A stretch of 64,000 nucleotides of DNA from Streptomyces mobaraensis (GTDB lineage Bacteria > Actinomycetota > Actinomycetes > Streptomycetales > Streptomycetaceae), in NCBI RefSeq assembly GCF_020099395.1, contig NZ_CP083590.1:4960001-5024000 (forward strand), in the 5' to 3' direction. This document shows positions 1 to 8,064 of the stretch, one piece after another. Numbering within the stretch: position 1 is the stretch's first letter; each line of letters begins with the position of its first letter. The notes beneath the pieces are model-generated. The model was not told where the DNA came from and made no database searches. It worked only from the letters and a program-made list of their open reading frames with translations. The translations under genes were made by a program, and so were the position numbers.

Positions 1-957
1 CTCGGCGGCGGCGGACAACTGCTCGTAGAGGGCGGTCGGCGGGCCGGAGACGGCCGGGACCTCCGAGGCCGCGATCTTGGACAGCACCTCCGCGCGGGCC
101 TGCCGGGCCTCCTCCAGGGTGCGGTCCGCCCGGGAGAGGACGTCGCGCACCCGCATCAGCCGCTGCTCGGCGTCCTGCCGGACCGTCAGTACCGCCTCGA
201 TCTCCCGGCGGACGTCCTCCAGGGCGCGGGCGGCGCGGTCGTAGCGCGTGGTGTCGGTGCGGCCGCCGCCCGGCGCGGAGCTGGGGGAGGCGCCCGTCCA
301 GAAGGCCAGCGGGTCGGATATCACCTCGGCCCGCAGGGCGGACAGCTCGCGGGTGATCTCCTCCAGGTCGTCCCCGGACGGGTGTTCGCCAGGGCGGACG
401 CCGACGGAATGAGCCAGCGAGCGGGTGCGGCCCAGCTCGGCGGCGAGCAGGTCGATACGGGCGGGGAGCGCGGACCAGACGGCGTCGGCGACCACGACCA
501 CGTCCAGGGCCTGCGCGTACCAGCCGTTCATCCGGTCGACGAGCTCTTCGAGGGTCAGCCGCTCGCTGAGCTTGGCCGCGCCGCCGAGCGTCGTCAGCCC
601 GGCGGACGGGTCGCCGCCCGGCAGGGTGACGCGGGCGCCGCGCAGCAGGTCGGTCAGCTCCGACAGTTCGCTCTGGTGCGGCCAGCGGCGGCGGGAGCGC
701 AGCTCGCGGGCCCGGGTGAGGGCGTCGGTGTAGGCGTCGAAGGACGTCCAGAGCCGGTTGATGAGCTGCTCGGCGACCGCCCAGCGGGCTCTGGTGACGC
801 CGGACAGGTCGGCGCCCTCCAGCAGCCGGCGGCCGGCGTGGTCCTGCAGGGCGAGCAGGGAGGACTCGACGGCCTCGTGCTCCGCGCCGAGCCGCGCCAG
901 CGCGCGGTCGACCTCCTCGCGGCTCAAGACCGGCCCGGTGGGCCCCGCGACCGCCAT
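1..957 (-). CDS. Conserved actinobacterial protein, partial, in a GlnX-GlnH-PknG type neighbourhood
   Basis: The frame starts at ATG 957, with AGGAGAGGGG a few bases upstream, and stays open to the left edge (319 codons visible, C-terminus missing). The product is soluble-looking: no signal peptide or membrane segment, mostly helical, rich in Glu, Arg and Leu. Residues from about 245 have coiled-coil character (ALEDVRREIEAVLTVRQDAE). I recognise no catalytic motif. It lies downstream of the GlnX-like and GlnH-like genes on the same strand after a 225-base gap. In actinobacteria those two genes accompany the kinase PknG, so pknG may follow to the left; this is inference. Function unknown. Confidence 0.8.
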   Translation of the reverse strand, partial: MAVAGPTGPVLSREEVDRALARLGAEHEAVESSLLALQDHAGRRLLEGADLSGVTRARWAVAEQLINRLWTSFDAYTDALTRARELRSRRRWPHQSELSELTDLLRGARVTLPGGDPSAGLTTLGGAAKLSERLTLEELVDRMNGWYAQALDVVVVADAVWSALPARIDLLAAELGRTRSLAHSVGVRPGEHPSGDDLEEITRELSALRAEVISDPLAFWTGASPSSAPGGGRTDTTRYDRAARALEDVRREIEAVLTVRQDAEQRLMRVRDVLSRADRTLEEARQARAEVLSKIAASEVPAVSGPPTALYEQLSAAAE

Positions 958-1182
958 CGGTCCCCTCTCCTGTCCGCGGCCCGCGCCGCTTCGTACCGGT
1001 GCTGTTCCGGGGAGTCCGCCGGTCGGCCTCCCGCTACGTTCCCGTGTTCCCGGGGCCTTTCTCCTTCCTTCCCCTCGCTCTCTTCCCGCCTTCCTCGCCA
1101 GGGCCCGCCCGATGCGTGCCGGTGGGCCGCCCGCGGGGTGCGCGGGTGCCCGGGGTCCGGGGTGGGGCCGCGTTTCCGCCCG

Positions 1183-2214
1183 TCAGTCCCGGTACTTGGG
1201 CTCCGGGGGCGCCGTGATGCCGAGGTCGGCGCGGGCCAGCCACTGCCGGTACGCCTGCATCCAGGGACTCGACGTGCCGCCGGCACGGTAGTCGTCCAGC
1301 ACCGCGTTGACCCGGCGTACCAGGTCCTCCGCTCCGCGGTTCATCGCCACGCCGTAGTACTCGGTGGTGAACGGTTTGCCGACGAGTACCACGGACGGGT
1401 CCTGCGCCGCCTGTCCGGCGCCCAGCGCGTTGTCCGTGAGGATGGCGTCGACCTGGCCGAGCTGGAGCCGTACCAGGCAGTCGAGTTGGTTGGGAACGGT
1501 GGTCACGCTCGCCGACGCCGCCCGCTTCGTCAGTTCGGCCTCGGCCGTGGAGCCGGCGGCGGCGCAGATCTTCCGCCCGGTCATCAAGGCGTCGTCGAGG
1601 CCGGTGACCTTCGATCCCTTGGGCACCAGCAGTTGCTGGCCGGCCTGGAAATAGGCCGTGGAGAAGGCAACTTCCTTGATCCTGTCGCAGCTGATGCTCA
1701 TCGTACGCGCGACGATATCCACCTTGCCCGACTTGAGGGCGGGAATGCGCTGATTGGTGGGGATGGCCAGGAACGTCACTTTGTCCGGATCGCCCAGGAT
1801 GGCCTTGGCGATGGCCCGCACCAACGCGATGTCGAAGCCGTCCAGCCTGCCCGTGGCCGGGTCGCGGTAGCCCCAGCGGTAGCTGTTCTGGTCGACGCCC
1901 GCGATCAGCCGGCCGCGCTCCTTGATCCGGCGCACGGCCGGGCCGTCGGACGTGGACGGGCGCAGGCTGGCCTCCGGGTCCGTGCAGTCGGTGGCGGGCG
2001 CCGCGGCGGCGGCCGGACGTACCGCCGCCGTCGTCCCCCGGCCGCCGTTCCGTCCCGGCGCGCCGCCGGGGAGGAGCAAGGCCGTGACCGCGGCCAGGGC
2101 GCAGGTCACGAGCATGGCGACGGTGGCACCGAACACCTTCCGGGCGGTCCGGTGCCGTGCTGCCGCCGCTGCCCCTGCTCCCGCCGCCGGGGCCGCTCTT
2201 CCGTTTCCGCGCAT
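1183..2214 (-). CDS. glnH: GlnH-like periplasmic amino-acid (glutamate/glutamine/aspartate) binding protein
   Basis: A 343-residue family 3 solute-binding protein. A hydrophobic N-terminal segment (about residues 28-47) anchors or exports it. The fold then begins with IKERGRLIAGVDQNSYRWG and continues with GFDIALVRAIAKAILGD, VDIVARTMSISCDRIKEVAFS and VDAILTDNALGAG, all typical of amino-acid binding proteins. I chose ATG 2214 because GGGGGAGGG lies six bases upstream. An in-frame ATG at 2307 overlaps the glnX-like stop but has no comparable ribosome site. The Cys in LVTC is a poor lipobox. In Mycobacterium, GlnH passes extracellular amino-acid levels through GlnX to PknG, and gene order here fits that role. 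No ABC permease genes are adjacent, which favours sensing over transport. Confidence 0.85.
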   Translation of the reverse strand: MRGNGRAAPAAGAGAAAAARHRTARKVFGATVAMLVTCALAAVTALLLPGGAPGRNGGRGTTAAVRPAAAAAPATDCTDPEASLRPSTSDGPAVRRIKERGRLIAGVDQNSYRWGYRDPATGRLDGFDIALVRAIAKAILGDPDKVTFLAIPTNQRIPALKSGKVDIVARTMSISCDRIKEVAFSTAYFQAGQQLLVPKGSKVTGLDDALMTGRKICAAAGSTAEAELTKRAASASVTTVPNQLDCLVRLQLGQVDAILTDNALGAGQAAQDPSVVLVGKPFTTEYYGVAMNRGAEDLVRRVNAVLDDYRAGGTSSPWMQAYRQWLARADLGITAPPEPKYRD

Positions 2215-2303
2215 GGTCCCTCCCCCGTCCGTCCGCGCGATGCCGTTCCTTTGCTCGATGCCGTTCTGCCGCCGTGCGACGCCGTTCTTCCGCGCCGGCC
2301 CGC

Positions 2304-3740
2304 TCATCGGTACTCCGAGAGCCTGCGGCCGATGCCCAGGACCACGGCGGCGGCGCCCAGCACGGCCAGCACACCGGCGCCCACGGCGAGGCCGGTCAGC
2401 GCGTCGCGCCCGTCGTCGGCGGCCTGCCGGAAGTCGTCCTTCTCGCGGTCCAGCGCCTTCCGCAGCGCGGTGTCCACGCGGTCGAACGACTCGCCCGTAC
2501 TGTCCCGTTCGCCGATCACCTGCGGCAGCGCGCGGTCGTAGTCGCCGGCGACGTCCGCCGCGCGGGCCGCGTCGTGCCGCCGCTTCCAGTCGCGCACCCC
2601 GTCGATCGCCTCCGTCACCGGGGCGCGGCCGTCCGCGTCGTCGGCGAGGGACGCCGCCCTGCCCAGCAGGCTCCCGGGGGACGGCGTGCCGCCCGTGCCG
2701 CCGAAGAGGTCGCGCATGTCCCGCCCGTAGCCCTCCTCGTAGGCGTCCTTGCCGTCGTCGGTGAGGACGGCGCCGCGTGCCACCAGGGACAGGCTCTCGG
2801 CGCCGTGCGCCTGGAGCGCGCTGATCCGGGCCATGCCGATCACCTGGAGGGACTTGGCGCCGTGGTCGTACGAGTCCTCCAGCTCCGCCCGGGCCAGGCC
2901 CTGGCCCACCCCCAGCCACACCAGCACCACCAGCGTGCTCGCCGTCGCGGCCAGCAGTCCGCGGTCGAACACCCGGTTGGTCCGCAGGTACGCGCGGCGC
3001 TGGAACCAGGCGAGCGCGCCGAGCGCGAGGAGGCCCACGGCTATCGCCGCCCAGGGCAGTCCCTCGGCGTCCGCGTAGTCCGCCTCCAGCCGGTCCCGCT
3101 CCGCCTCGTACAGCCGGCGGGCGGCGGGCAGCAGATCCTGGCGCATACGGTCGCTGGCGTAGCGCAGGTAGGCGCCGCCCAGCGGGAGGCCCTGCCGGTT
3201 GTCGGCACGGGCCTGCTCGACCAGGCCCGTGTAGACGGGCAGCCGCTCGTTCAGCGTCGCTATCTGCTCGCGCTCGGCCGGCGAACCACCGGTGTTCGCC
3301 GCCGCCTTGACCAGCAGCTCGGACGCCGTGGCGATGTCCTTCTCGTACCGCTGCCGCACCGCGCGGGTCTCCTTGGAGCCCGCGAGGAAACCGGTGGCGG
3401 CGGTGGTGTCCGCGTCCGCCAGCGAGGCGTAGATGTCCGCCGCGGCGGCGCTCAGGGGCTCGCTGCGCTCCACGACGGCGTCGGCCGCCCGGGACCGGTC
3501 CGTCACCTGCCAGGCGGTGACCGCACCGAAGACGATCAGCAGCGCGGCCAGCGCGGCGCCGATCACCCGCAGCCTGCCCGGCTCCGTGCGCGTCGCGGCC
3601 GTCCGCATCCTGGCGAACCGCGCACGCCAGGCGGCGCGCTCCGAGCCGCGGGCCGGGACCCCGGCCGGCCCCGGCCCCGGTCCTTGCCCCGGATCCGGCG
3701 TCGGCCCCGGTGGCGCGGCCGTCCTCAGCGGTTGTGACAC
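2304..3740 (-). CDS. glnX: GlnX-like transmembrane sensor protein
   Basis: A 478-residue membrane protein starting at GTG 3740, with GGGAGG six bases upstream. A Pro-rich cytoplasmic head (about 1-30) is followed by a transmembrane helix (LRVIGAALAALLIVFGAVTAW). Next come an extracytoplasmic helical region, two central helices (LPWAAIAVGLLALGALAWF and LLAATASTLVVLVWLGVG), a second helical extracytoplasmic region and a last helix near the C-terminus (ALTGLAVGAGVLAVLGAAAVV). The long alpha-helical sensor domains between membrane segments fit GlnX, which couples the binding protein GlnH to the kinase PknG in Mycobacterium. The GlnH-like gene follows directly on the same strand. The family assignment rests on topology and gene order. 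Confidence 0.75.
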   Translation of the reverse strand: MSQPLRTAAPPGPTPDPGQGPGPGPAGVPARGSERAAWRARFARMRTAATRTEPGRLRVIGAALAALLIVFGAVTAWQVTDRSRAADAVVERSEPLSAAAADIYASLADADTTAATGFLAGSKETRAVRQRYEKDIATASELLVKAAANTGGSPAEREQIATLNERLPVYTGLVEQARADNRQGLPLGGAYLRYASDRMRQDLLPAARRLYEAERDRLEADYADAEGLPWAAIAVGLLALGALAWFQRRAYLRTNRVFDRGLLAATASTLVVLVWLGVGQGLARAELEDSYDHGAKSLQVIGMARISALQAHGAESLSLVARGAVLTDDGKDAYEEGYGRDMRDLFGGTGGTPSPGSLLGRAASLADDADGRAPVTEAIDGVRDWKRRHDAARAADVAGDYDRALPQVIGERDSTGESFDRVDTALRKALDREKDDFRQAADDGRDALTGLAVGAGVLAVLGAAAVVLGIGRRLSEYR

Positions 3741-3846
3741 GAGACCTCCCCCTTGGTCGCCGGTGCGCCGCCGCCACCCGGTGCGGGGCGGGACGGGCAC
3801 CTGGCCAGAAGTATGGCGGCAGGGACTGACAAAGACACCACGTACT

Positions 3847-3869
3847 TCGCGATCTTGTTCGGATCGCGA
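3847..3869. promoter_or_regulatory. Perfect inverted repeat upstream of the glnX-like gene
   Basis: TCGCGATC (3847-3854) is repeated in inverse orientation as GATCGCGA (3862-3869) with a 7-base spacer. It lies about 110 bases before the GTG start of the glnX-like gene, in the 271-base gap after the sugar kinase. It could be an operator or a weak terminator for the kinase gene. There is no T-rich tail, so operator is slightly preferred. I see nothing else definite in the gap. Confidence 0.3.
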
Positions 3870-4011
3870 TCCGGGCGGGGCGCGGTCGACCGGTCTCCGC
3901 GCAGGTGTTCACGCGACGCGGGTGCCGGGCGGTTCCGGGCGGGGCGGGCGAGGTGCCGGTGCGGATCGGGTCTTCGGCCGTCGGACTTCCGGCCTCCGCC
4001 GCCCTCCCGCG

Positions 4012-5181
4012 TCAAGCCCACCGGGCCCGCAGCGCCGCGTACCCGTCCGGCTCCGCCCCCAGCAGGTCCAGGGCGAGCAGGGCGGCACCGAGGACGGGCG
4101 GGGCCGTGACCGTCACCGGCTCGGCCCGGGGGGCGGAGGCGGCCAGCCCTTTGAGCACGTCGTCGTGGAGGAGAGGGTGACGGGCCGCGAGGACGCTGCC
4201 GCCGAGGACGACGGGCACCCGCTCGCCCAGCAGGTCCAGCCTGGTCAGCGCGGTGCGGGCCATGACCACGACCTCCTCGGCCTGCCGCGCGACGATCGCC
4301 CGGGCGACGGCGTCGCCGGCCGCCGCGACGGCGAAGAGGACCGGGGCCAGCTCGTGCGTCCGCGCCCGCGCGACGGTGCCCAGGTGCAGCGCCTCGATCA
4401 GCTCCGGCATGCCCGGCAGCCCGAAGTGGGCGGGCAGGGCGGTCGCGAGGGCGCTGGGCTCGCCCCGGCCGTCCGCGGCGCGGGCGGCCCACCACAGGGC
4501 CTCGCCCGCGAGGTGACCCCCGCCGCCCCAGTCGCCCGAGATCCGGCCGAGGGACGGGAACCGGGCGGTACGGCCGTCGGGCGTCAGACCGGCGCAGTTG
4601 ATGCCCGCCCCGCACACCACGGCCACGCCCATGGGCGCGGAACCGTCCGGCAGCCCGGCCCGCAGCAGGGCGAAGGTGTCGTTGACGACGGTGACCGTCC
4701 GGCCCCAGCCGTACCGCTCGATCGCCGCCGCCAGCCGTTCCTCCTCCACCGGGAGGTCCGCGTTGGCGAGGCACGCCTGGACGTGGTCCACGGGCGATGC
4801 GCCGGGCCCCGCCCCCGCCGCGGCCACCAGGCGGGCGAGTTCGCCCACGGCCGCTTCCACGCCGTCGGCGTGCGGCCGGAAACCGCCGCCGCGGGCCGTG
4901 CCCAGGATCCGGCCGGCGGTGTCCACCAGCGCCACATCCGTCTTGCTGTTGCCCGCGTCCACCGCCAGCGCCGTACGGGGGCGCAGGCCGGCGCCTGGGG
5001 CGCCGCGCGCGCCTGGGGCCGGGCGTGCGCCTCCGTCCGTGCTTCCGTCCGCGCCTCCGCGTGCGGTGCCATCCGTACGGGCGGGTGCGTACGGGGCCGC
5101 GCCCGAGCCCGCCCCGGCTGGGCCCCCGCCCGTACCCATGCCGGAGCCCCGTCGCGCGGCCGCGCCCCCTCCCGCCGTCAC
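4012..5181 (-). CDS. BadF/BadG/BcrA-family sugar kinase, N-acetylglucosamine kinase-like
   Basis: An ASKHA-fold kinase that probably phosphorylates an amino sugar or other hexose. After a low-complexity Gly/Ala/Arg head, the ATP-binding phosphate-1 motif reads LAVDAGNSKTDVALVD. VVNDTFALL and VCGAGINCAG follow, as in GlcNAc kinases, with GGSVLAARHPLLHD near the C-terminus. The start is uncertain. GTG 5181 has GGAGGGGG just upstream; GTG 5199 overlaps the TGA of the preceding glycosidase; ATG 5139 is also possible. The head is encoded partly by an 18-base direct repeat, which creates both GTG options. It sits directly downstream of the GH4 6-phospho-glycosidase, so the two are almost certainly co-transcribed and translationally coupled. 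The substrate is inferred from family only. Confidence 0.85.
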   Translation of the reverse strand: MTAGGGAAARRGSGMGTGGGPAGAGSGAAPYAPARTDGTARGGADGSTDGGARPAPGARGAPGAGLRPRTALAVDAGNSKTDVALVDTAGRILGTARGGGFRPHADGVEAAVGELARLVAAAGAGPGASPVDHVQACLANADLPVEEERLAAAIERYGWGRTVTVVNDTFALLRAGLPDGSAPMGVAVVCGAGINCAGLTPDGRTARFPSLGRISGDWGGGGHLAGEALWWAARAADGRGEPSALATALPAHFGLPGMPELIEALHLGTVARARTHELAPVLFAVAAAGDAVARAIVARQAEEVVVMARTALTRLDLLGERVPVVLGGSVLAARHPLLHDDVLKGLAASAPRAEPVTVTAPPVLGAALLALDLLGAEPDGYAALRARWA

Positions 5182-5199
5182 GCCCCCTCCCGCCGTCAC
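5164..5199. repeat. Two tandem copies of an 18-base unit at the kinase start
   Basis: On the minus strand the unit GTGACGGCGGGAGGGGGC occurs twice in a row, from 5199 downwards. Each copy supplies a GTG start candidate followed by a GGAGG-like sequence, so the repeat duplicates the kinase's translation-initiation region. The first copy also contains the TGA of the upstream glycosidase gene. Confidence 0.8.
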
Positions 5200-6449
5200 G
5201 CCCACGCCAAATGCGGGCGGTTGTGTGCGATCAGGGTGTCCGTCAACCGGTCCGCGGTCGCGTCCTGGCCGATCAGGGGGTGGGCCAGCAGGGCCTGGAA
5301 CACCCGGTCCCGGCCGCCCTCCAGGGCCGCGCGCAGGGCCAGGTGCTCGTACGCCGTGACACCCGCGACCAGGCCGGAGAAGAGGGGTTCCAGGGGGCGT
5401 ACGGGGAGCGGGTGCGCGCCGCGCGCGTCGACCGCCGCCGGGACCTCGATCACCGCGTCGTCCGGCAGGAATGGCAGGGTGCCGTTGTTCAGCGTGTTGA
5501 CCACCTGCACCTCCCCGGTGTCCCCGAGCAGCGCCGAGGTGAGGGCGACGGCCGCCTCCGAGTAGTAGGCGCCCCCGCGCTTCGCCAGCAGCGCCGGCTT
5601 CTCGTCGAGCGCCGGGTCCCGGTACAACTCCAGCAACTCGCGCTCCATCGCGGCCACTTCCTCCGCGCGCGACGGCTTGGTGCGCAGCTCCTCCACCACC
5701 TCGTCGTGCCGGTAGAAGTAGCGCAGGTAGTAGGAGGGGACGGCGCCCAGCCGGGCGGGCAGCTCGCGTGGGAGGCGCAGGTCCGCCGCGATGGCGTCGC
5801 TGTGCTCGGCGAGCAGCTTGGGCAGGACGTCCACGCCCCCGACGCGCACCTCGCGCTCCCAGGTGAGGTGGTTGAGGCCCACGTGGCCGAGGGTGACGTC
5901 CTGGGGGGTGACGCCGAGCAGGGCCGCGAACTTCCGCTGGAAGCCGATGGCCACGTTGCACAGCCCCACGGCCCGGTGGCCGGCGGTGAGCAGGGCCCGG
6001 GTCACGATGCCGACGGGGTTGGTGAAGTCCACGATCCAGGCGTCCGGGCTGCGCCGCCGGACCCGTTCGGCGATGTCCAGCACGACCGGGACCGTCCGCA
6101 GCGCCTTGGCCAGGCCCCCGGCGCCGGTAGTCTCCTGGCCGACGCAGCCGCACTCCAGCGGCCAGGTCTCGTCCCGCGCCCTGGCCGCCTGTCCGCCCAC
6201 GCGCAGTTGCAGCAGGACGGCCGCGGCGCCGTCCACGCCCGCGTCCAGGTCGGTGGTCCAGGTCACCCGGCCGGGATGTCCCTGGCGGGCGAAGATCCGG
6301 CGGGCCAGGCCGCCGACCGGCTCCAGGCGGTCGGCCGCCGGATCGATCAGCACGAGCTCGTCGACCGGCAGGGCCGCCCGCAACCGGGCGAAGCCGTCGA
6401 CGAGTTCGGGGGTGTAGGTCGAGCCTCCGCCGACCACTGCGAGTTTCAC
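5196..6449 (-). CDS. Glycoside hydrolase family 4, 6-phospho-beta-glucosidase-like
   Basis: A 417-residue GH4 enzyme of full family length. These enzymes hydrolyse phosphorylated disaccharides by an NAD+-dependent redox mechanism with a divalent metal. The N-terminus carries the dinucleotide motif VVGGGSTYTPELV. VDFTNPVGIVT and the metal-ligand region GLCNVAIGFQRK (conserved Cys) follow, then GLNHLTWEREV, all family signatures. The protein is cytoplasmic. It heads a two-gene unit with the downstream sugar kinase, whose start overlaps or nearly touches its stop. The start ATG 6449 is the first in frame and gives the expected beta-strand at residue 3. I see no sugar-permease gene or DasR-like site nearby. 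Whether the substrate is phospho-cellobiose or a phospho-amino-sugar cannot be read from the sequence. Confidence 0.92.
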   Translation of the reverse strand: MKLAVVGGGSTYTPELVDGFARLRAALPVDELVLIDPAADRLEPVGGLARRIFARQGHPGRVTWTTDLDAGVDGAAAVLLQLRVGGQAARARDETWPLECGCVGQETTGAGGLAKALRTVPVVLDIAERVRRRSPDAWIVDFTNPVGIVTRALLTAGHRAVGLCNVAIGFQRKFAALLGVTPQDVTLGHVGLNHLTWEREVRVGGVDVLPKLLAEHSDAIAADLRLPRELPARLGAVPSYYLRYFYRHDEVVEELRTKPSRAEEVAAMERELLELYRDPALDEKPALLAKRGGAYYSEAAVALTSALLGDTGEVQVVNTLNNGTLPFLPDDAVIEVPAAVDARGAHPLPVRPLEPLFSGLVAGVTAYEHLALRAALEGGRDRVFQALLAHPLIGQDATADRLTDTLIAHNRPHLAWA

Positions 6450-6518
6450 GGGATCAGACCTCTTCGCGTCACGGGTGAGGGAGTGAGCAGGAAGCGGAAC
6501 GGGGTGAACGAAATTCGC

Positions 6519-6548
6519 ATGACGTCACAACGGGCACACTGTTAATTT
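6519..6548 (+). promoter_or_regulatory. Candidate promoter giving a leaderless FBP-domain mRNA
   Basis: ATGACG (6519-6524) as -35 and TAATTT (6543-6548) as -10 are separated by 18 bases. The ATG at 6557 lies where transcription should begin, and there is no purine-rich ribosome site before it. This suggests a leaderless transcript. Confidence 0.5.
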
Positions 6549-6556
6549 CTCGCCCC

Positions 6557-7060
6557 ATGGAACCACTCGGCGAGAACGAGATACGAGCCTCTTTCATCAA
6601 TTGCTCGAAAGGTGAGGCGCGCAGGATCAGCCTGCCCCGGGGACTGGCCGAACTCCCCTGGGCCGACCTCGACTTCCTGGGCTGGCGCGATCCCGGCGCC
6701 CCCGACCGCGGCTACCTGGTCGTCGTCCGCGACGGCAAGCCGCAGGGGATCACCCTGCGGGTCCCCCAGGGCGGCCCGCGCAGCCTCGCCAAGACGACGA
6801 TCTGCTCGTTCTGCCTGACCGGCCACCCCGGATCCGGTGTCTCCCTGCTCGCCGCCCGCAAGGTCGGCGCCTTCGGACGCGACGGCAACACGGTGGGCGC
6901 CTATATGTGCGCCGACCTGGCCTGCCCGCTGTATGTGCGCGGCAAGAAGGTGCCGGAGTTCAGCGGCCCCCGGTACAAGGAGTCGCTGAGCGTGGACGAG
7001 CAGGTGGCGCGGATGCTCGGGAACGTGGACGAGTTCCTGCGGAAGGTCGGCGCGGCCTGA
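6557..7060 (+). CDS. FBP-domain (FusB/FusC-type treble-clef zinc finger) protein
   Basis: A 167-residue protein whose second half resembles the C-terminal treble-clef zinc domain of FusB/FusC elongation-factor-G binding proteins. Two cysteine pairs are visible: CSFC at about residue 81 and CADLAC at about residue 117, with VGAFGRDGNTVGAYMC between them as in the family. FusB proteins free EF-G from stalled ribosomes and give fusidic-acid resistance. The actinobacterial versions lack the FusB helical N-domain, and their role is not established. The start has no Shine-Dalgarno sequence; see the promoter at 6519. It is divergent from the GH4 gene. The stop is followed by four copies of CCTGAGGG (7058-7089). 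Confidence 0.85.
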   Translation: MEPLGENEIRASFINCSKGEARRISLPRGLAELPWADLDFLGWRDPGAPDRGYLVVVRDGKPQGITLRVPQGGPRSLAKTTICSFCLTGHPGSGVSLLAARKVGAFGRDGNTVGAYMCADLACPLYVRGKKVPEFSGPRYKESLSVDEQVARMLGNVDEFLRKVGAA

Positions 7061-7089
7061 GGGCCTGAGGGCCTGAGGGCCTGAGGGGC
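7058..7089. repeat. Four tandem copies of an 8-base unit
   Basis: CCTGAGGG is repeated four times across and after the FBP-gene stop, the last copy imperfect. Because the period is 8, the copies place TGA stops in all three frames. It looks like slippage in a short intergenic spacer; no function is evident. Confidence 0.7.
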
Positions 7090-7138
7090 GGGCGCCGCTC
7101 CGAAGGGCGTTGTCAGACCCGTCCGTTACGGTGCTCGC

Positions 7139-8020
7139 ATGGCCACCGACACGCCTTCCGCCTCCGGTCGCCGCGAGCGCCTGCGCGGCTTCCTGCGCAG
7201 CCGCCGGGCCCGCCTCGCCCCCGAGGACGTGGGGCTGCCCCCGGCGGCCCGGCGCCGTACGCCCGGGCTGCGGCGCGAGGAGGTCGCGCTGCTGGCCGGG
7301 GTGGGCGTCTCCTGGTACACGTGGCTCGAACAGGGGCGGCCCATCAACGTCTCCGCCGACGTCCTGGACGCGATAGCCCGGGCCCTGCGGCTGGACGAGC
7401 CGGAGCGCGAGCACCTGTACCTGCTGACCGGGCTCAATCCGCCGCCTCCGGCCGGCGTCCCCCGCCCCGAGGCCACGCCCGAGCTCCGGCGGCTGATCGA
7501 GGCCTGGTCGCCCCGGCCGGCCGTGCTGCTGGACCGCTACGAGAACTTCGTGGCCGTCAACGACGCGGCCCGCGCGGTGTTCGGCTATACCGACGCCGAC
7601 CGCAACTGCCTGGTCGCGTTCTTCACCAACGCCCGCTACCGGGCGCTCCACAGCCACTGGGAGGCCGTCGCGCCCGGCGTGGTCGCCGCGTTCCGTGCCG
7701 CCGCGGCGCGGCATCCCGACGACCCCGGGTTCGACCGGATAGCCGACGGGCTGTGTGCGGCGAGCCCGGAGTTCGCCGCGCTGTGGGCGCGGCACGACGT
7801 CGGGACGACGGCGCAGGCGCTGAAGGCGGTGCGGCATCCGGAGGCGGGGGAGCTGGTCTTCGACACCACCACGCTGGCGCTGCCGGACCAGCCCGGTCTG
7901 CACGTGGAGCTCCAGAACCCCCGGCCCGGCAGCGGGACGGCCGAGCGGCTGGAGCGGCTGGCGGCGGCCGGGTTCCGTACCCCGGCGGACGCCGGGCTGG
8001 TGGTGGTGGACCCATGTTGA
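7139..8020 (+). CDS. XRE-type helix-turn-helix regulator with MmyB-like ligand domain
   Basis: A 293-residue transcription factor. The N-terminal HTH includes RRTPGLRREEVALLAGVGVSWYTWLEQGR (about residues 40-68), the hallmark of this actinobacterial family. From about residue 115 a PAS-like MmyB ligand-binding domain follows (LLDRYENFVAVNDAARAVFG through ELVFDTTTLALPDQPGLHVE). Family members often regulate an adjacent oxidoreductase. Here the SDR gene lies 44 bases downstream on the same strand, so the pair probably forms a transcription unit. The effector is unknown. ATG 7139 gives the normal N-terminus for the family, but no strong ribosome site precedes it. Confidence 0.92.
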   Translation: MATDTPSASGRRERLRGFLRSRRARLAPEDVGLPPAARRRTPGLRREEVALLAGVGVSWYTWLEQGRPINVSADVLDAIARALRLDEPEREHLYLLTGLNPPPPAGVPRPEATPELRRLIEAWSPRPAVLLDRYENFVAVNDAARAVFGYTDADRNCLVAFFTNARYRALHSHWEAVAPGVVAAFRAAAARHPDDPGFDRIADGLCAASPEFAALWARHDVGTTAQALKAVRHPEAGELVFDTTTLALPDQPGLHVELQNPRPGSGTAERLERLAAAGFRTPADAGLVVVDPC

Positions 8021-8064
8021 ACGAGCACTGTCGGAGGTGATCGCCGGGCAGCAGGCTGAGGTCC

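Noticed and set aside
382..2541. Long plus-strand frame over the GlnH-like gene
   Set aside because: Antisense shadow; the minus strand carries a clear binding protein with signal segment and ribosome site.
4012..6449. A complete sugar phosphotransferase or ABC uptake locus
   Set aside because: Only the phospho-glycosidase and kinase are present; no permease, binding protein or PTS component adjoins them.
6450..6556. A DasR operator for the GH4/sugar-kinase pair
   Set aside because: I looked for an ACTGGTCTAGACCACT-like palindrome in this gap and saw none.
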